DNA from: A07HB70 sp964512675
GTDB taxonomy: Archaea > Halobacteriota > Halobacteria > Halobacteriales > Haloferacaceae
Length of the DNA: 59,068 nucleotides
Direction of reading: 5' to 3'
Assembly: GCA_964512675.1 (NCBI GenBank)
Contig: CAZEJR010000014.1
Span: 1 to 59,068 of the forward strand
Shown: positions 49,160 to 58,600 of the stretch, piece after piece
Position numbering within the stretch: position 1 is the first letter of the stretch
Layout: each line of letters begins with the position of its first letter
Notes under the pieces: model-generated
Told to the model about the DNA's origin: nothing
What the model saw: the letters and a program-made list of their open reading frames with translations, nothing else
Database searches by the model: none
Position numbers and translations under genes: made by a program

Positions 49160-50050
49160 GTGGCTACCACGCCGGCGGGGCCGTCCGCCCCTCGACCCGA
49201 GGAGGGCGAGTCCGTCGTCCTCGACGGTGACGACGTCCGCCTCCACGCCGTCCGCGCCGGGCCCCCGGACGGGCCTCTCGTCCTCATGCTCCACGGCTTC
49301 CCGGAGTTCTGGTACTGCTGGCACGAGCAGATTCGGCCGCTCGCCGAGGCGGGCTACCGCGTCGTCGTCCCGGACCAGCGGGGGTACAACGTCAGCGAGA
49401 AGCCGGCGGACGTCGGCGCGTACCGTGTCGGCGCGCTGGCGCGGGACGTCACGGCGCTGATAGACGCCCACGACCGCGAGTCGGCCCACGTCGTCGGCCA
49501 CGACTGGGGTGCCGCAGTAGGGTGGTGGACCGCGCTCCACCACCCCGAGCGAGTGCGGACCCTGACGACGGTAAACGTCCCCCACCCGTCGGTGATGAGG
49601 GCGGAGCTCCGCCGGTCGTGGCGTCAGCGGCTCCGGTCGTGGTACGTCCTAGCGTTCCAGGTGCCGGCGGTGCCGGAGCGGGTCGCGCGGGCCGCCGACT
49701 GGCGGCTCCTCACCCGGTCGATGCAGCAGTCCAGCCGCCCCGGGACGTTCGGCGAGGCCGACTTCGCCCGCTACCGCGCGGCGTGGCGCCGCCCCGGTGC
49801 GTTCGGGGCGATGCTGAACTGGTACCGCGCGGCTGTCCGGGAGCGGCCGACGCCGGCCCGGGAGACGGTCGAGCCGCCGACGCTCGTGGTCTGGGGCGCG
49901 CGCGACGAGTTTCTCGCGCGGTCGACCGCGCCGCGGTCGGTCGAGCGGTGCCACGACGGACGGCTGGAGACGCTCGAGGACGCCACGCACTGGATCCACC
50001 ACGAGCACCCCGAGTGGCTCTGTCGCCTGCTCCGCGAGCAGTTCGAGTAG
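49160..50050 (+). CDS. Alpha/beta hydrolase (epoxide-hydrolase-like)
   Basis: This 296-residue protein is an alpha/beta hydrolase of the epoxide hydrolase/haloalkane dehalogenase type. It has LMLHGFPEFWYCWHEQ (oxyanion HGFP), VVPDQRGYNVSEKPADV, a nucleophile elbow in HVVGHDWGAAVGWWTA (Asp nucleophile), LVVWGARDEFLA near the acid residue, and the His in ATHWIHHEHPEW. The set is complete, but the substrate cannot be named. The start is GTG at 49160. Confidence 0.85.
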   Translation: MATTPAGPSAPRPEEGESVVLDGDDVRLHAVRAGPPDGPLVLMLHGFPEFWYCWHEQIRPLAEAGYRVVVPDQRGYNVSEKPADVGAYRVGALARDVTALIDAHDRESAHVVGHDWGAAVGWWTALHHPERVRTLTTVNVPHPSVMRAELRRSWRQRLRSWYVLAFQVPAVPERVARAADWRLLTRSMQQSSRPGTFGEADFARYRAAWRRPGAFGAMLNWYRAAVRERPTPARETVEPPTLVVWGARDEFLARSTAPRSVERCHDGRLETLEDATHWIHHEHPEWLCRLLREQFE

Positions 50051-50094
50051 GCGCGAGTCGAACCGTTCAAGCCGGACGCCCCCGCCGCTCTGTC

Positions 50095-51351
50095 GTGGCC
50101 TCGCGGCTCGTCCGGCTCCTCACTGGCGTCGTCGGCGTGGACGCGGCGGTGCTCGCAGACCGGCCGTTTCGCGTCCTCCTCGTCGCCTCGCTCGTCTCGC
50201 CGCTCGGCACCGCCGTCGTCTCGCCGGTGCTCGCGAGCCTCACCGGCCCGTTCGGCGTGACGGAGGCGCGCGCCGGCCTCCTCCTCGCCGGCTTCACCGC
50301 GCCGTCGATCCTGCTCATCCCCGTCGTCGGCGCCCTGTCGGACCGGGTCGGCCGCCGGCCGGTGCTCGCGGGCGGCCTCGCGCTGTTCGGCCTGTCGGGG
50401 AGTGCCGTCGCCCTGACTGGCGAGTTCCGGGCCGCGCTGGCGCTCCGGGCGCTCCAAGGCGTCGGCTACTGCGGGGTCGCGCCGGTGCTCATCACGAGCG
50501 TCGGCGACATGTACGCCGGCGAGCGCGAGGCCGCCGCGCAGGGCGTCCGGTTTACGATCGTCGGCGTCGCCCTGACACTCGCGCCACTCGCCGCGGGACT
50601 GCTCGTCGCAGCGGCGTGGCAGGCACCGTTTCTCGTCTACCTGCTGGCGCTCCCGGCGGCGCTCGCGGTCGTCCTGTTTCTCGGCGAGCCGCGAGAGCGG
50701 CGGTCCGCGGCGAGCCTGGCCGAGACGGAGTCGCTCCGGGCGCTCGCACGGCGCCCGCGGGTGCTGGCGACGCTCGTCGGCCTGACGACGCCGCGGCTGG
50801 TCTGGTTCGCCTTTCTCACCTACGCCTCTGTAGTCGTCACCCGGCTGCTGGGCGGGTCGGCGGCGGCAGCCGGTGCGGTGGTCGCGGCGGCGAGCCTCGG
50901 CTCTGCCGTCGCCGCGACGCAGGTGGGCCGTATGACCGGCGACGGGCGGGCACGACCGCTGGTCGGCTCTATCGCCGGGTCGGGCGCGGGGCTCGTCGGC
51001 GTCGGTGTCGCACCCTCCGTTCCCGTCGCCGTCGGCGCCGCCGTCGTCACCGGGGCGGGGTTCGGCGTCAGCCTCTCACTCTACCGCTCGGAGATGACGC
51101 GGCTGGCCCCCGCCGCGCGGCGCGGCGGGCTCGTGAGTGTCGGCGAGTCGGTCGGTCGGGTCGGGTCGACCGTCGGGCCGGTGCTAGCCGGCGCGTTCGT
51201 CGGCCTCGGGCAGCCGGCGCTCGGCGACGGCGGCGCGGTGCGGGGCGCGCTGGCCGCGATGGCGCTGCTCGCCGTCGGCCTCGGTGCCGCGAGCGTTCTC
51301 GTCGCCGGACGGTTCGCCGCGCCGCCAGGGTCGCCCGCGGCGAGGGACTGA
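50095..51351 (+). CDS. Major facilitator superfamily transporter
   Basis: This 418-residue membrane protein has about 12 hydrophobic helices. The MFS motif A appears in loop 2-3 as GALSDRVGRRPVLAGG. RALQGVGYCGVAPVLITSVG in helix 4-5 resembles efflux pumps of the drug:H+ type, and GERGRRG-like RRGGLVSVGESVGRVGS is in the C-half. The substrate is unknown. The GTG at 50095 is preferred because the first helix follows soon after. The gene is on the same strand as the hydrolase, 44 nt downstream. Confidence 0.85.
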   Translation: MASRLVRLLTGVVGVDAAVLADRPFRVLLVASLVSPLGTAVVSPVLASLTGPFGVTEARAGLLLAGFTAPSILLIPVVGALSDRVGRRPVLAGGLALFGLSGSAVALTGEFRAALALRALQGVGYCGVAPVLITSVGDMYAGEREAAAQGVRFTIVGVALTLAPLAAGLLVAAAWQAPFLVYLLALPAALAVVLFLGEPRERRSAASLAETESLRALARRPRVLATLVGLTTPRLVWFAFLTYASVVVTRLLGGSAAAAGAVVAAASLGSAVAATQVGRMTGDGRARPLVGSIAGSGAGLVGVGVAPSVPVAVGAAVVTGAGFGVSLSLYRSEMTRLAPAARRGGLVSVGESVGRVGSTVGPVLAGAFVGLGQPALGDGGAVRGALAAMALLAVGLGAASVLVAGRFAAPPGSPAARD

Positions 51352-51377
51352 TCGCCGGCGCGACCGGCGTGGCGCGA

Positions 51378-52004
51378 CTACTGCCGGTCGCGCCGCATCG
51401 CGATCTCGAACCAGGGACAGAGCCGGAGCTGCCGGTAGTACCGCGGGTTGTCGCCGAGATGGTCGTAGTCGGCCCAGAGCAGACCGCCGATCTCGGACTC
51501 GTCGGGAGCGAGATCCGTGTCGCCGAGCGTGACCTGCAGCACCGCACAGACCTCCCACTCCAGGCCGGCGTTCTCGTAGTGGCGCTTGTACTCGAAGCGG
51601 TCGGTCACCCGGAGGTCGTCGTACTGGTCCGGCGTGACGCCGAGTTCGTCCTCCAGCCGCTGGCGACAGGCGTCGACCTGGGACTGGCCCTCGACGGGAT
51701 GGGAGGCGACGGTACCGTCCCAGTGGGTGTCCCAGAGACGCTTGTCGGGGGCGCGCTGTGCGAGGAGGACACGGCCGTCGTCGTCGAAGACCAGACAGGT
51801 GAACGCGCGGTGGCGTAGCCCCGCGCCGGTGTGGGCGTCGAGGCGGTTCGCGGTGCCCCGTGGCTCGCCGTGTTCGTCGACGAGGACGACCGACTGGCGG
51901 GCGTTCTCGTGGTCGTCCGGGCGCTTGCTCACGGCACGCAACTCGGCGAGGGCCGACAAGGACTCTTCGGTTCGGCGAGGAGCGTCCCGAACAGGAGGAT
52001 TCAT
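51378..52004 (-). CDS. idi: Isopentenyl-diphosphate delta-isomerase, type 1 (Nudix fold)
   Basis: Idi interconverts IPP and DMAPP, the C5 units of archaeal lipids. The 208-residue Nudix-fold protein has VVLVDEHGEPRGTANRLDAH, LRHRAFTCLVFDDDGRVLLA, QRAPDKRLWDTHWDGTVAS (with metal-site His), DACRQRLEDELGV (Glu of the Nudix helix), and a late LEWEVCAVLQVTLG. The usual Cys of the active site is not clearly placed in its normal CSH motif; the corresponding region reads VASHPVEG. The ATG at 52004 is chosen over one seven codons up. It is divergent from carA. hmgA lies elsewhere in the window. Confidence 0.85.
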   Translation of the reverse strand: MNPPVRDAPRRTEESLSALAELRAVSKRPDDHENARQSVVLVDEHGEPRGTANRLDAHTGAGLRHRAFTCLVFDDDGRVLLAQRAPDKRLWDTHWDGTVASHPVEGQSQVDACRQRLEDELGVTPDQYDDLRVTDRFEYKRHYENAGLEWEVCAVLQVTLGDTDLAPDESEIGGLLWADYDHLGDNPRYYRQLRLCPWFEIAMRRDRQ

Positions 52005-52030
52005 ACCCGTAGAGCGTCGTCTCACACCAG

Positions 52031-53089
52031 ATGTCGTCCGCCTACCTCGCGCTGGAGGACGGCCGCGTCGTCGAGGCGCGGACCCGCGTCCCCGGCCGCA
52101 CGAGGGGGGAACTGGTGTTCACGACCGCGTACACGGGCTACGAGGAGAGTCTGACCGACCCCTCCTACGAGGAGCAGGTCCTGACGTTCTCGTACCCGCT
52201 CATCGGCAACTACGGCGTCCGAAGCGAGCGGTTCGAGTCCGACCGCGTCCACCCCCGTGCCGCCGTCGCCCACGAGTTCACCGAGGAGATAGTCGAGTGG
52301 CTCGCCGCCGAGGAGGTCCCCGCGGTCGACCACTTGGACACGCGCGAACTCGTCACGTCTATTCGCGAGGGGGGTGCGATGCGGTGTGGCGTCGCGGCCG
52401 GCGAGGACGTGACAGCCGACGACGCCCGGGCCGAACTAGAGGCCTGTCTCCCGATGTCGGGCCACGCGGACATCGGCGCGCGGGTGAGCGTCGCGGAGGC
52501 CGAGACGGTCGAACCGGAAGGCGAGTCCGTCGCCGACGTCGCGCTCGTCGACTGTGGCGCGAAAGGGTCGATCCGGTCGTCGCTGCTGGAGCGGTCGGCC
52601 ACCGTCCACCTCCTGCCGCACGACGTCGAGGAGGCGACGGTCGAGTCGCTCGACCCCGACGTCGTGTTCATCTCGAACGGACCCGGCGACCCGGAGACGT
52701 TCGTGAACGCCGAGTCGCTCGTCGAGTCGTACGCCGGCGAGCGCCCGGTCGCCGGCATCTGTCTCGGCCAGCAGGTGGTGGCGAACGCGCTCGGCGGGTC
52801 GACCTCGAAGATGGAGTTCGGCCACCGGGGCGTAAACCAGCCGGTGCGTGATCTCGACTCCGGTCGGGTCGTTATGACCACGCAGAACCACGGCTACACC
52901 GTCGACGACCCCGGCCCCCTCGACGTGACGCAGGTAAACGTCAACGACGACACCGCCGAGGGGCTGGCGTCGGCGGAGCTCGGCGTGCTCGCCCGCCAGT
53001 ACCACCCCGAGGCAAACCCGGGGCCACACGACTCGCTCGACTTCTTCGACGACGTGCTGGCGCTGGCGCGCGGCGAGGACCCGCTGTAG
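52031..53089 (+). CDS. carA: Carbamoyl-phosphate synthase small subunit
   Basis: CarA supplies ammonia from glutamine for carbamoyl phosphate, feeding arginine and pyrimidine synthesis. The 352-residue protein has the N-terminal CarA domain (MSSAYLALEDGRVVEARTRV) and GELVFTTAYTGYEESLTDPS. A class I glutaminase follows: FISNGPGDPET, the nucleophile in AGICLGQQVVANA, TTQNHGYTV, and the His-Glu in RQYHPEANPGPHDS. The start is ATG at 52031, divergent from idi. No carB is in the window. Confidence 0.95.
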   Translation: MSSAYLALEDGRVVEARTRVPGRTRGELVFTTAYTGYEESLTDPSYEEQVLTFSYPLIGNYGVRSERFESDRVHPRAAVAHEFTEEIVEWLAAEEVPAVDHLDTRELVTSIREGGAMRCGVAAGEDVTADDARAELEACLPMSGHADIGARVSVAEAETVEPEGESVADVALVDCGAKGSIRSSLLERSATVHLLPHDVEEATVESLDPDVVFISNGPGDPETFVNAESLVESYAGERPVAGICLGQQVVANALGGSTSKMEFGHRGVNQPVRDLDSGRVVMTTQNHGYTVDDPGPLDVTQVNVNDDTAEGLASAELGVLARQYHPEANPGPHDSLDFFDDVLALARGEDPL

Positions 53090-53170
53090 GGTACGACGCC
53101 GGCGAGCGCCCGGAGACGGGGCCGGTACCGGGGTCAGCATCTTTTTCCGAACACCAGACACACGCTCGTC

Positions 53171-54049
53171 ATGGTCACGGTGCGGGCGCCGGCGACGAGC
53201 GCCAACCTCGGCAGTGGCTTCGACGTGTTCGGGGTGGCGCTCTCGCGCCCCGCCGACGTTCTCCGCGTCGAGCGCGCCGAGCGTACCACGATCGAGGTGA
53301 CCGGCGTCGGGAGCGAGTACATCCCGGAGGACCCGGCGAAAAACACCGTCGGCGCGGTCGCGGAGGCGCTCGACGCCCCCGCGCACATCCAGATCGACAA
53401 GGGCGTCCGCCCCTCCTCCGGGCTCGGCTCCTCTGCGGCCAGCGCCGCCGGCGCCGCCCTCGCCCTCGCGCGGCTGTACGGCCGCGACCGGACCCGCCGC
53501 GACCTGATCCCCGTCGCCGCCGAGGGCGAGGCGGTCGTGTCCGGCGAGCCCCACGCCGACAACGTCACGCCGGCGCTGCTCGGCGGGTTCACGGTCGCGA
53601 GCGACCGGGTGACGAGTGTCGACGCCGACGTCCCGCTCGTCGCGTGTCTGCCCGAGGTCGCCGTCTCGACGCGCGATGCGCGCCGGGTCGTCCCGGAGAC
53701 GGCGTCGATAGACGATCTCGTCCACACCGTCGGTCGGGCGGCGACGCTCGCGGTCGGCATGTGCCGGTCGGAGCCGGCGCTCGTCGGCGCCGGAATGGAA
53801 GAGCGGGTGGTGACGCCCCGTCGCACGGAACTGATCGGCGGCTACGACGACGTCCGCGGAGCGGCCCTCGACGCCGGCGCGACCGGCGTCACCGTCAGCG
53901 GCGCCGGTCCGGCGGTGCTCGCGGCCTGTCCCGACTCGGACCGACAGGCCGTCGCCGGCGCGATGGTGGACGCGTTCGCCGCCGCCGGCGTCGAGGCGCG
54001 GGCGTACCAGACACGAATCGGTCGCGGCGCGACAGTCTACGGGGACTGA
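53171..54049 (+). CDS. thrB: Homoserine kinase
   Basis: ThrB phosphorylates homoserine in threonine synthesis. The 292-residue GHMP kinase has VRAPATSANLGSGFDVFGVA, the ATP-binding VRPSSGLGSSAASAAGAAL, GEPHADNVTPALLGGF, and a late VTVSGAGPAVLAAC. It is complete. A TATA-like ctttttcc lies about 27 nt before the ATG at 53171. The 3' end overlaps the stop of the minus-strand DCC fragment at 54037. Confidence 0.93.
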   Translation: MVTVRAPATSANLGSGFDVFGVALSRPADVLRVERAERTTIEVTGVGSEYIPEDPAKNTVGAVAEALDAPAHIQIDKGVRPSSGLGSSAASAAGAALALARLYGRDRTRRDLIPVAAEGEAVVSGEPHADNVTPALLGGFTVASDRVTSVDADVPLVACLPEVAVSTRDARRVVPETASIDDLVHTVGRAATLAVGMCRSEPALVGAGMEERVVTPRRTELIGGYDDVRGAALDAGATGVTVSGAGPAVLAACPDSDRQAVAGAMVDAFAAAGVEARAYQTRIGRGATVYGD

Positions 54050-54355
54050 TCGGGCGCCCGCTCGGCGAACCGCTCGCGCACCGCCGGCGGTCGCACCTGA
54101 CGCACGTCGGTCCAGCCGAACAGCCGGCAGCGCGTCCGTGCCACGAGGTCGTAGAACGGGTCACGGAGCGGTGTCGGCACGGCGAGCAGGGGGCCGAGCA
54201 GCGACCACGGGAGCCCCGGACGGCGGCAGACTCCGGGCGCGGCTGTCGATCGGGTGTGCGCCGTGCCGTCCGCGACGAGGACCACGGAGTCGAACTCGTC
54301 GGTCGACAGGCCGTGCCGGCGCAGGAGTTCCTGGCCCGACGGGCGACCCCAGCGG
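54037..54355 (-). pseudogene. DCC-family thiol-disulfide oxidoreductase fragment lacking its catalytic N-terminus
   Basis: The minus-strand frame from about 54355 to 54037 reads like the C-terminal two thirds of a DCC (DUF393) protein: SGQELLRRHGLSTDEFDSVV, LVADGTAHTRSTAA, PWSLLGPLLAVPTPLRDP, FYDLVARTRCRLFGWTD. DCC proteins start with a YDGxCxxC segment carrying the redox CxxC, and that part is absent. Upstream in-frame sequence is antisense to the adjacent lipoprotein signal. I infer deletion of the 5' half. Its stop lies inside the end of thrB. It is likely non-functional. Confidence 0.55.
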
Positions 54356-54998
54356 CGCGAGCCGGTGCGCTGCTGGCGGTCGCGGTCCTCCTCCTCGCCG
54401 GGTGCGCCGGCGGGACCGGTTGGTCGGGCACTGCGAACACGCCGTCGACGGCCTCGACGGAGCCCACGACGTCGGCACAGCCGGCGGGGAACGTCACGTA
54501 CGCCGTCCGCGCTGGGTCGTCCCCCGACGTGGTGGCGTCGGCGACTGTTCGACTTCGGGTCGTGTTCGCCGAGGACGTCGACGACCTCGGGCCGTGCTCC
54601 CCCGGCGCCCTCCGGAGACCGTACGAACCGACACCCACGCCGATTCCGCCGCCGTCCGGCGAGTGTCACCGGACGAGACGGTGACCCGCACCCCGACACC
54701 GGGCGTGGAGTGGACGGTCGGACCGTTCGACGCGCCGGCGGGGGCCGAGGGATACGCCCTCGTCCTCGCGGGCGCGACGGTACGGGCCGAGGGCGGCACG
54801 ACCGTCGAGAGCGTCCGCGGGACGACGACAGTCGGCCTCGCCGAGACGGCGACACGGCCAGGCGACGTGCGCCAGCACGTCGAACTCCGGATCGAGGCCT
54901 ACGACGACCGGTGGTACGACTACTGGCCGTTCCGGCGAGCGAGGGCCGACGGGGCCGAGGTCAGCGAGCGCAACCGCTATGCGGTGGGCCGCGCAGGC
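54313..54998 (+). pseudogene. Lipoprotein gene broken by a frameshift
   Basis: From the GTG at 54313 the frame gives ARAGALLAVAVLLLAGC (lipobox) and a domain VTYAVRAGSSPDVVASATV, VRLRVVFAEDVDDLGPCSP, ending in the stop at 54682-54684 after SGECHRTRR. Just there the other frame takes over with SPDETVTRTPTPGVEW, DAPAGAEGYALVLAGAT, and RIEAYDDRWYDYWPFR, which continues the same kind of domain. The two halves join at about 54660-54680 by a frameshift. The start lies antisense to the DCC fragment, so the original 5' end may also be gone. The function is unknown. Confidence 0.55.
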
Positions 54999-55733
54999 GT
55001 GAGTGTGACGGCTGTCGACGGCGCACTCTCCCGTCTACGCGATCGAGCCGACCTGCCGAGGCGCGAGTCGCTCCCGCCGTGGGTCGCGCCGCTTCCCCGG
55101 GCCGTCGAGGACGTCGGCCTCGTGCTCGCGCCGCTCGTCGTCCTGACGAACCTCGTGGGAACCGCCTTTGGCGTCTGGTACTACCGCTTCCAGTTCGCCG
55201 GCACGGAGGTCGCCGCGTGGCCGCTCCTGCCCGACAGCCCCGCCGCGACGCTGTTCGCGGCGCTCGCGTTCGGCCTCTGGTATCTCGACCGGCCGAGCGA
55301 CTACGCGGCGGCGTTCGCGTTCGTCGGCTGCTGGAAGCTCGGGCTGTGGACACCATTCGTCCTCGTCGTCTTCGCCGACGCCTTCCTCGTCGACACCGCC
55401 GTGCCGCTGTACGTCTTTCTGGTCGGGAGCCACCTCGCGATGGTGCTCCAGGCGTTCGTCCTCCACCGGATCTCGTCGTTCCGGCTCCGGCCCGTCGTCG
55501 CCGCGCTGGCGTGGTACGGATTCAACGACGTCGTCGACTACTTCGTGACGCCGTTCGGGACGCCCCACCACACGCTCCTGCCCGGGCAGACCCGGATCGG
55601 CGGACTCGGCGGGTTCACCCACCCGGAGCCGACACACTCGATCGCTGCCGCGGGCGCCGTCGTCCTGACGCTCTCGGCGGCGGTGCTGCTCCTCGGAGCG
55701 CGGGTCGCGAAGCTCCGCGCGCGGGCCGGCTGA
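54999..55733 (+). CDS. DUF1405 family membrane protein
   Basis: This 244-residue protein matches archaeal/bacterial DUF1405: LPRAVEDVGLVLAPLVVLTN, LVGTAFGVWYYRFQFAGT, WPLLPDSPAATLFAALAFG, CWKLGLWTPFVLVVFADA, and YGFNDVVDYFVTPFGTPH. About six or seven membrane helices are predicted. The GTG at 54999 is a good start, but an in-frame GTG at 54984 exists. The upstream lipoprotein half is in the same frame with no stop between, so a fused reading is possible. The function is unknown. Confidence 0.7.
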   Translation: MSVTAVDGALSRLRDRADLPRRESLPPWVAPLPRAVEDVGLVLAPLVVLTNLVGTAFGVWYYRFQFAGTEVAAWPLLPDSPAATLFAALAFGLWYLDRPSDYAAAFAFVGCWKLGLWTPFVLVVFADAFLVDTAVPLYVFLVGSHLAMVLQAFVLHRISSFRLRPVVAALAWYGFNDVVDYFVTPFGTPHHTLLPGQTRIGGLGGFTHPEPTHSIAAAGAVVLTLSAAVLLLGARVAKLRARAG

Positions 55734-55742
55734 GCTTCTGTT

Positions 55743-55948
55743 CGTCGGCGCCCGCCGGGCTACCACGAGCGGCTGGCCGACCTCCCGGTCGCCGTCGAGC
55801 GCGAGTCCGCGCGCCACTACCGCCGGTTGGCGTACGAGAGCGCGGCGCTCGGCGTCGGGCGCGACCCGGTCCGGTCCGGTTCGTCGCCCGCGTCTCGCGC
55901 CCGCCGCTCGCCCCGAGCGACGACCCGCAGGGGTCGGGTTCCGAGCAG

Positions 55949-55960
<12 letters not shown>
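55743..55960 (+). pseudogene. Remnant C-terminal coding fragment broken by a 5-bp repeat
   Basis: The plus strand encodes YHERLADLPVAVERESARHY, then RRLAYESAALGVGRDPV, which is halophile-like protein. At 55866-55880 there are three copies of CCGGT in a row. With two copies the reading would continue smoothly into VRFVARVSRPPLAPSDDPQG, which is what the other frame shows. A 5-bp expansion therefore caused a frameshift. No start is present, and the family is unknown. Confidence 0.5.
55866..55880. repeat. CCGGT pentanucleotide, three copies
   Basis: Three perfect CCGGT units in tandem sit exactly where the reading frame of the adjacent fragment changes. Two copies restore a continuous protein, so this is a likely slippage mutation. 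Confidence 0.75.
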
Positions 55961-56908
<948 letters not shown>

Positions 56909-57347
56909 ACGGGAGACGTAGCGGTGGCGCTTAGATAAACCACCAGTCTCCTGACCGCTGTCATCCACATCGTCGATGTTTGTCGCCGCGCCCTCTCTGG
57001 GTTCCGTGAAAGCGTACGGCCCGTAGCCCCCTCAGTCCGTCCACTACTTCGAGAAGATTACGGAGTGTAGAACCCTCCGGCGTGCTGATTTCGAGATTTG
57101 AGACAAAGCGCTCACCACAGCAAACTACGCGAGACGCGTGACGACCGCGTGCAAGCGCCCGTTACCTAACCGCCGAGGTTCGCGAGAGGATTGCGATCCT
57201 GTGGAATACTCTCGAACGCTGAGAGCGAGGCCGAGAGCGAGGCCGTGGCACTCTCTGTATCGCACACTACTCCCTCGGAGCGGTCTCGCGGTCCTGGTCG
57301 GGGACGACTCGGCAGTTGTGAGACGGATAGAGCGGGTCTGTAGTCGC
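56909..57347. other. 439-bp gap without a clear gene
   Basis: I see no convincing coding frame on either strand. A direct repeat gagagcgaggcc occurs twice in a row at 57221-57244. The region is less GC-rich than average. A 109-codon plus-strand frame at 57138-57467 overlaps the pilin gene and has a basic, non-halophilic composition. Confidence 0.5.
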
Positions 57348-57929
57348 CTACGTCGCGGTCAGCGTCTCTTTGATTACGACCGAGTTCGTCGGCGTGTGGA
57401 CGACGCGGACTATCACCTTGTCTCCGGAATTAATTGTGCAATCATCGGGGTCGGTGCCACCTGTTAGACGGAACTCAAACGAAGTGCCTGCTGTGAATGT
57501 ATTATTATTCGCCTCGTGTAGCACGCCTATGTCCCACTCTGAAGAGAAAGTTCCTTCACTTATGATGCTACTACCCCCATTCTGAAGATTTTCGTCTCCG
57601 AAGCCGTTAAATCCAAAATTAGAGCTGTCGGACGGAAGATTAAGAATCCGAGCTGTTTTGCCACAAGCGTCCCGAGCGTCGACAGCGATTTCGATGTTCT
57701 CCACACTAATCGGGTCACCAGCAATATGCGTTATTCGGACAATTCCCCCATCGAGCCCATCTTGTGTCACGAGTTCACCACTCGATTGACCGACATTAGG
57801 GCCGGGCTGCTCTACATCGTCAGTAAATCCGAACGCGAACACCGAGACAGTCGCGGCGAGTATCACCACGACAGCGACCATCAGAGTAGTCGCGACAGCA
57901 GATGAGACGGCTCGCGACGACGAACTCAT
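57348..57929 (-). CDS. Type IV pilin, archaeal pilin N-terminal type
   Basis: This 193-residue protein has a class III signal and hydrophobic helix (RAVSSAVATTLMVAVVVILA, then ATVSVFAF), as in haloarchaeal pilins processed by PibD and assembled into adhesion pili. The body is rich in Gly, Asn and Thr (ILNLPSDSSNFGFNGFGDE, EANNNTFTAGTSFEFRLTGG). Codons are less GC-rich than neighbours, typical of variable surface genes. The start is ATG at 57929. No assembly genes are near. Confidence 0.85.
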   Translation of the reverse strand: MSSSSRAVSSAVATTLMVAVVVILAATVSVFAFGFTDDVEQPGPNVGQSSGELVTQDGLDGGIVRITHIAGDPISVENIEIAVDARDACGKTARILNLPSDSSNFGFNGFGDENLQNGGSSIISEGTFSSEWDIGVLHEANNNTFTAGTSFEFRLTGGTDPDDCTINSGDKVIVRVVHTPTNSVVIKETLTAT

Positions 57930-58600
57930 GTAGCCACATCGTTACGTGGCCGGGCACTAATCTGTTCGTATCGACTCGAAGTTGAAGCGGCGGGAGTTCG
58001 GCCAGACGACAGAGAGACGATCGGTCGAACAGTTCCCCTGTTTCGGTATCGACAACCCTACTGAGTTCCATCTGTGTTCGGTACGGCTCGGGGAAGTCGT
58101 ACGTGTCGGCCGTGCGGTAGCAGGAACGCGAGGGTTAGCACGTACAGCGTGTAGGTGTACCTGCCCGCTCGGCTGTGCGTCGTAGAGCAGTCGGCCAGAC
58201 CGTGCCGTAGGTCTGTTCACTCGACCGGGGCGGTGACTGCGGAGGTACCGGCGGCGTGTGGTCGACTCGCGTGTAGCGGATCGTCGGGTTTCGAACGGTG
58301 ATCTGCCCCGCCGGACGTCGACCGGTCGCTCTCCCGGGACGTCCCCGGCGGGTGGTCGTGGGGCGCGCCGTGCCGCCCGCACCCCGCGGTTCGAGCCGCG
58401 AGCGGTCTGACTGCTCGACGGCGCGACGGCGCACGCGGGCTGTTCGCCGCCGACCCGACGGGGCCGTCGTCGCGTCGGGCGACGTGTCGCACGTCCGTGG
58501 AGACACCCCCGGACGGGGGCTTGTCCGCGCGGCGGGCCGACAGCCGAGCGTCGGCCACGCCCGTCGCGGCGAGTGACAGAGGCGTGTGCCGGGTCGGCGG
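57930..58600. other. 671-bp gap, possible gene remnant on the minus strand
   Basis: No complete gene is visible. Near 58060-58200 the minus strand reads GRYTYTLYVLTLAFLLPHG, a membrane-helix-like stretch resembling acyltransferase C-termini, but it has no start and ends soon after. A second minus-strand frame from 58071 begins MELSRVVDTETGELFDRSS and then loses coding character. Both could be relics. Between 58230 and 58600 I see nothing to annotate. Confidence 0.35.

Noticed and set aside
57138..57467. A 109-codon plus-strand frame
   Set aside because: It overlaps the pilin gene antisense and has a basic, non-halophilic composition.
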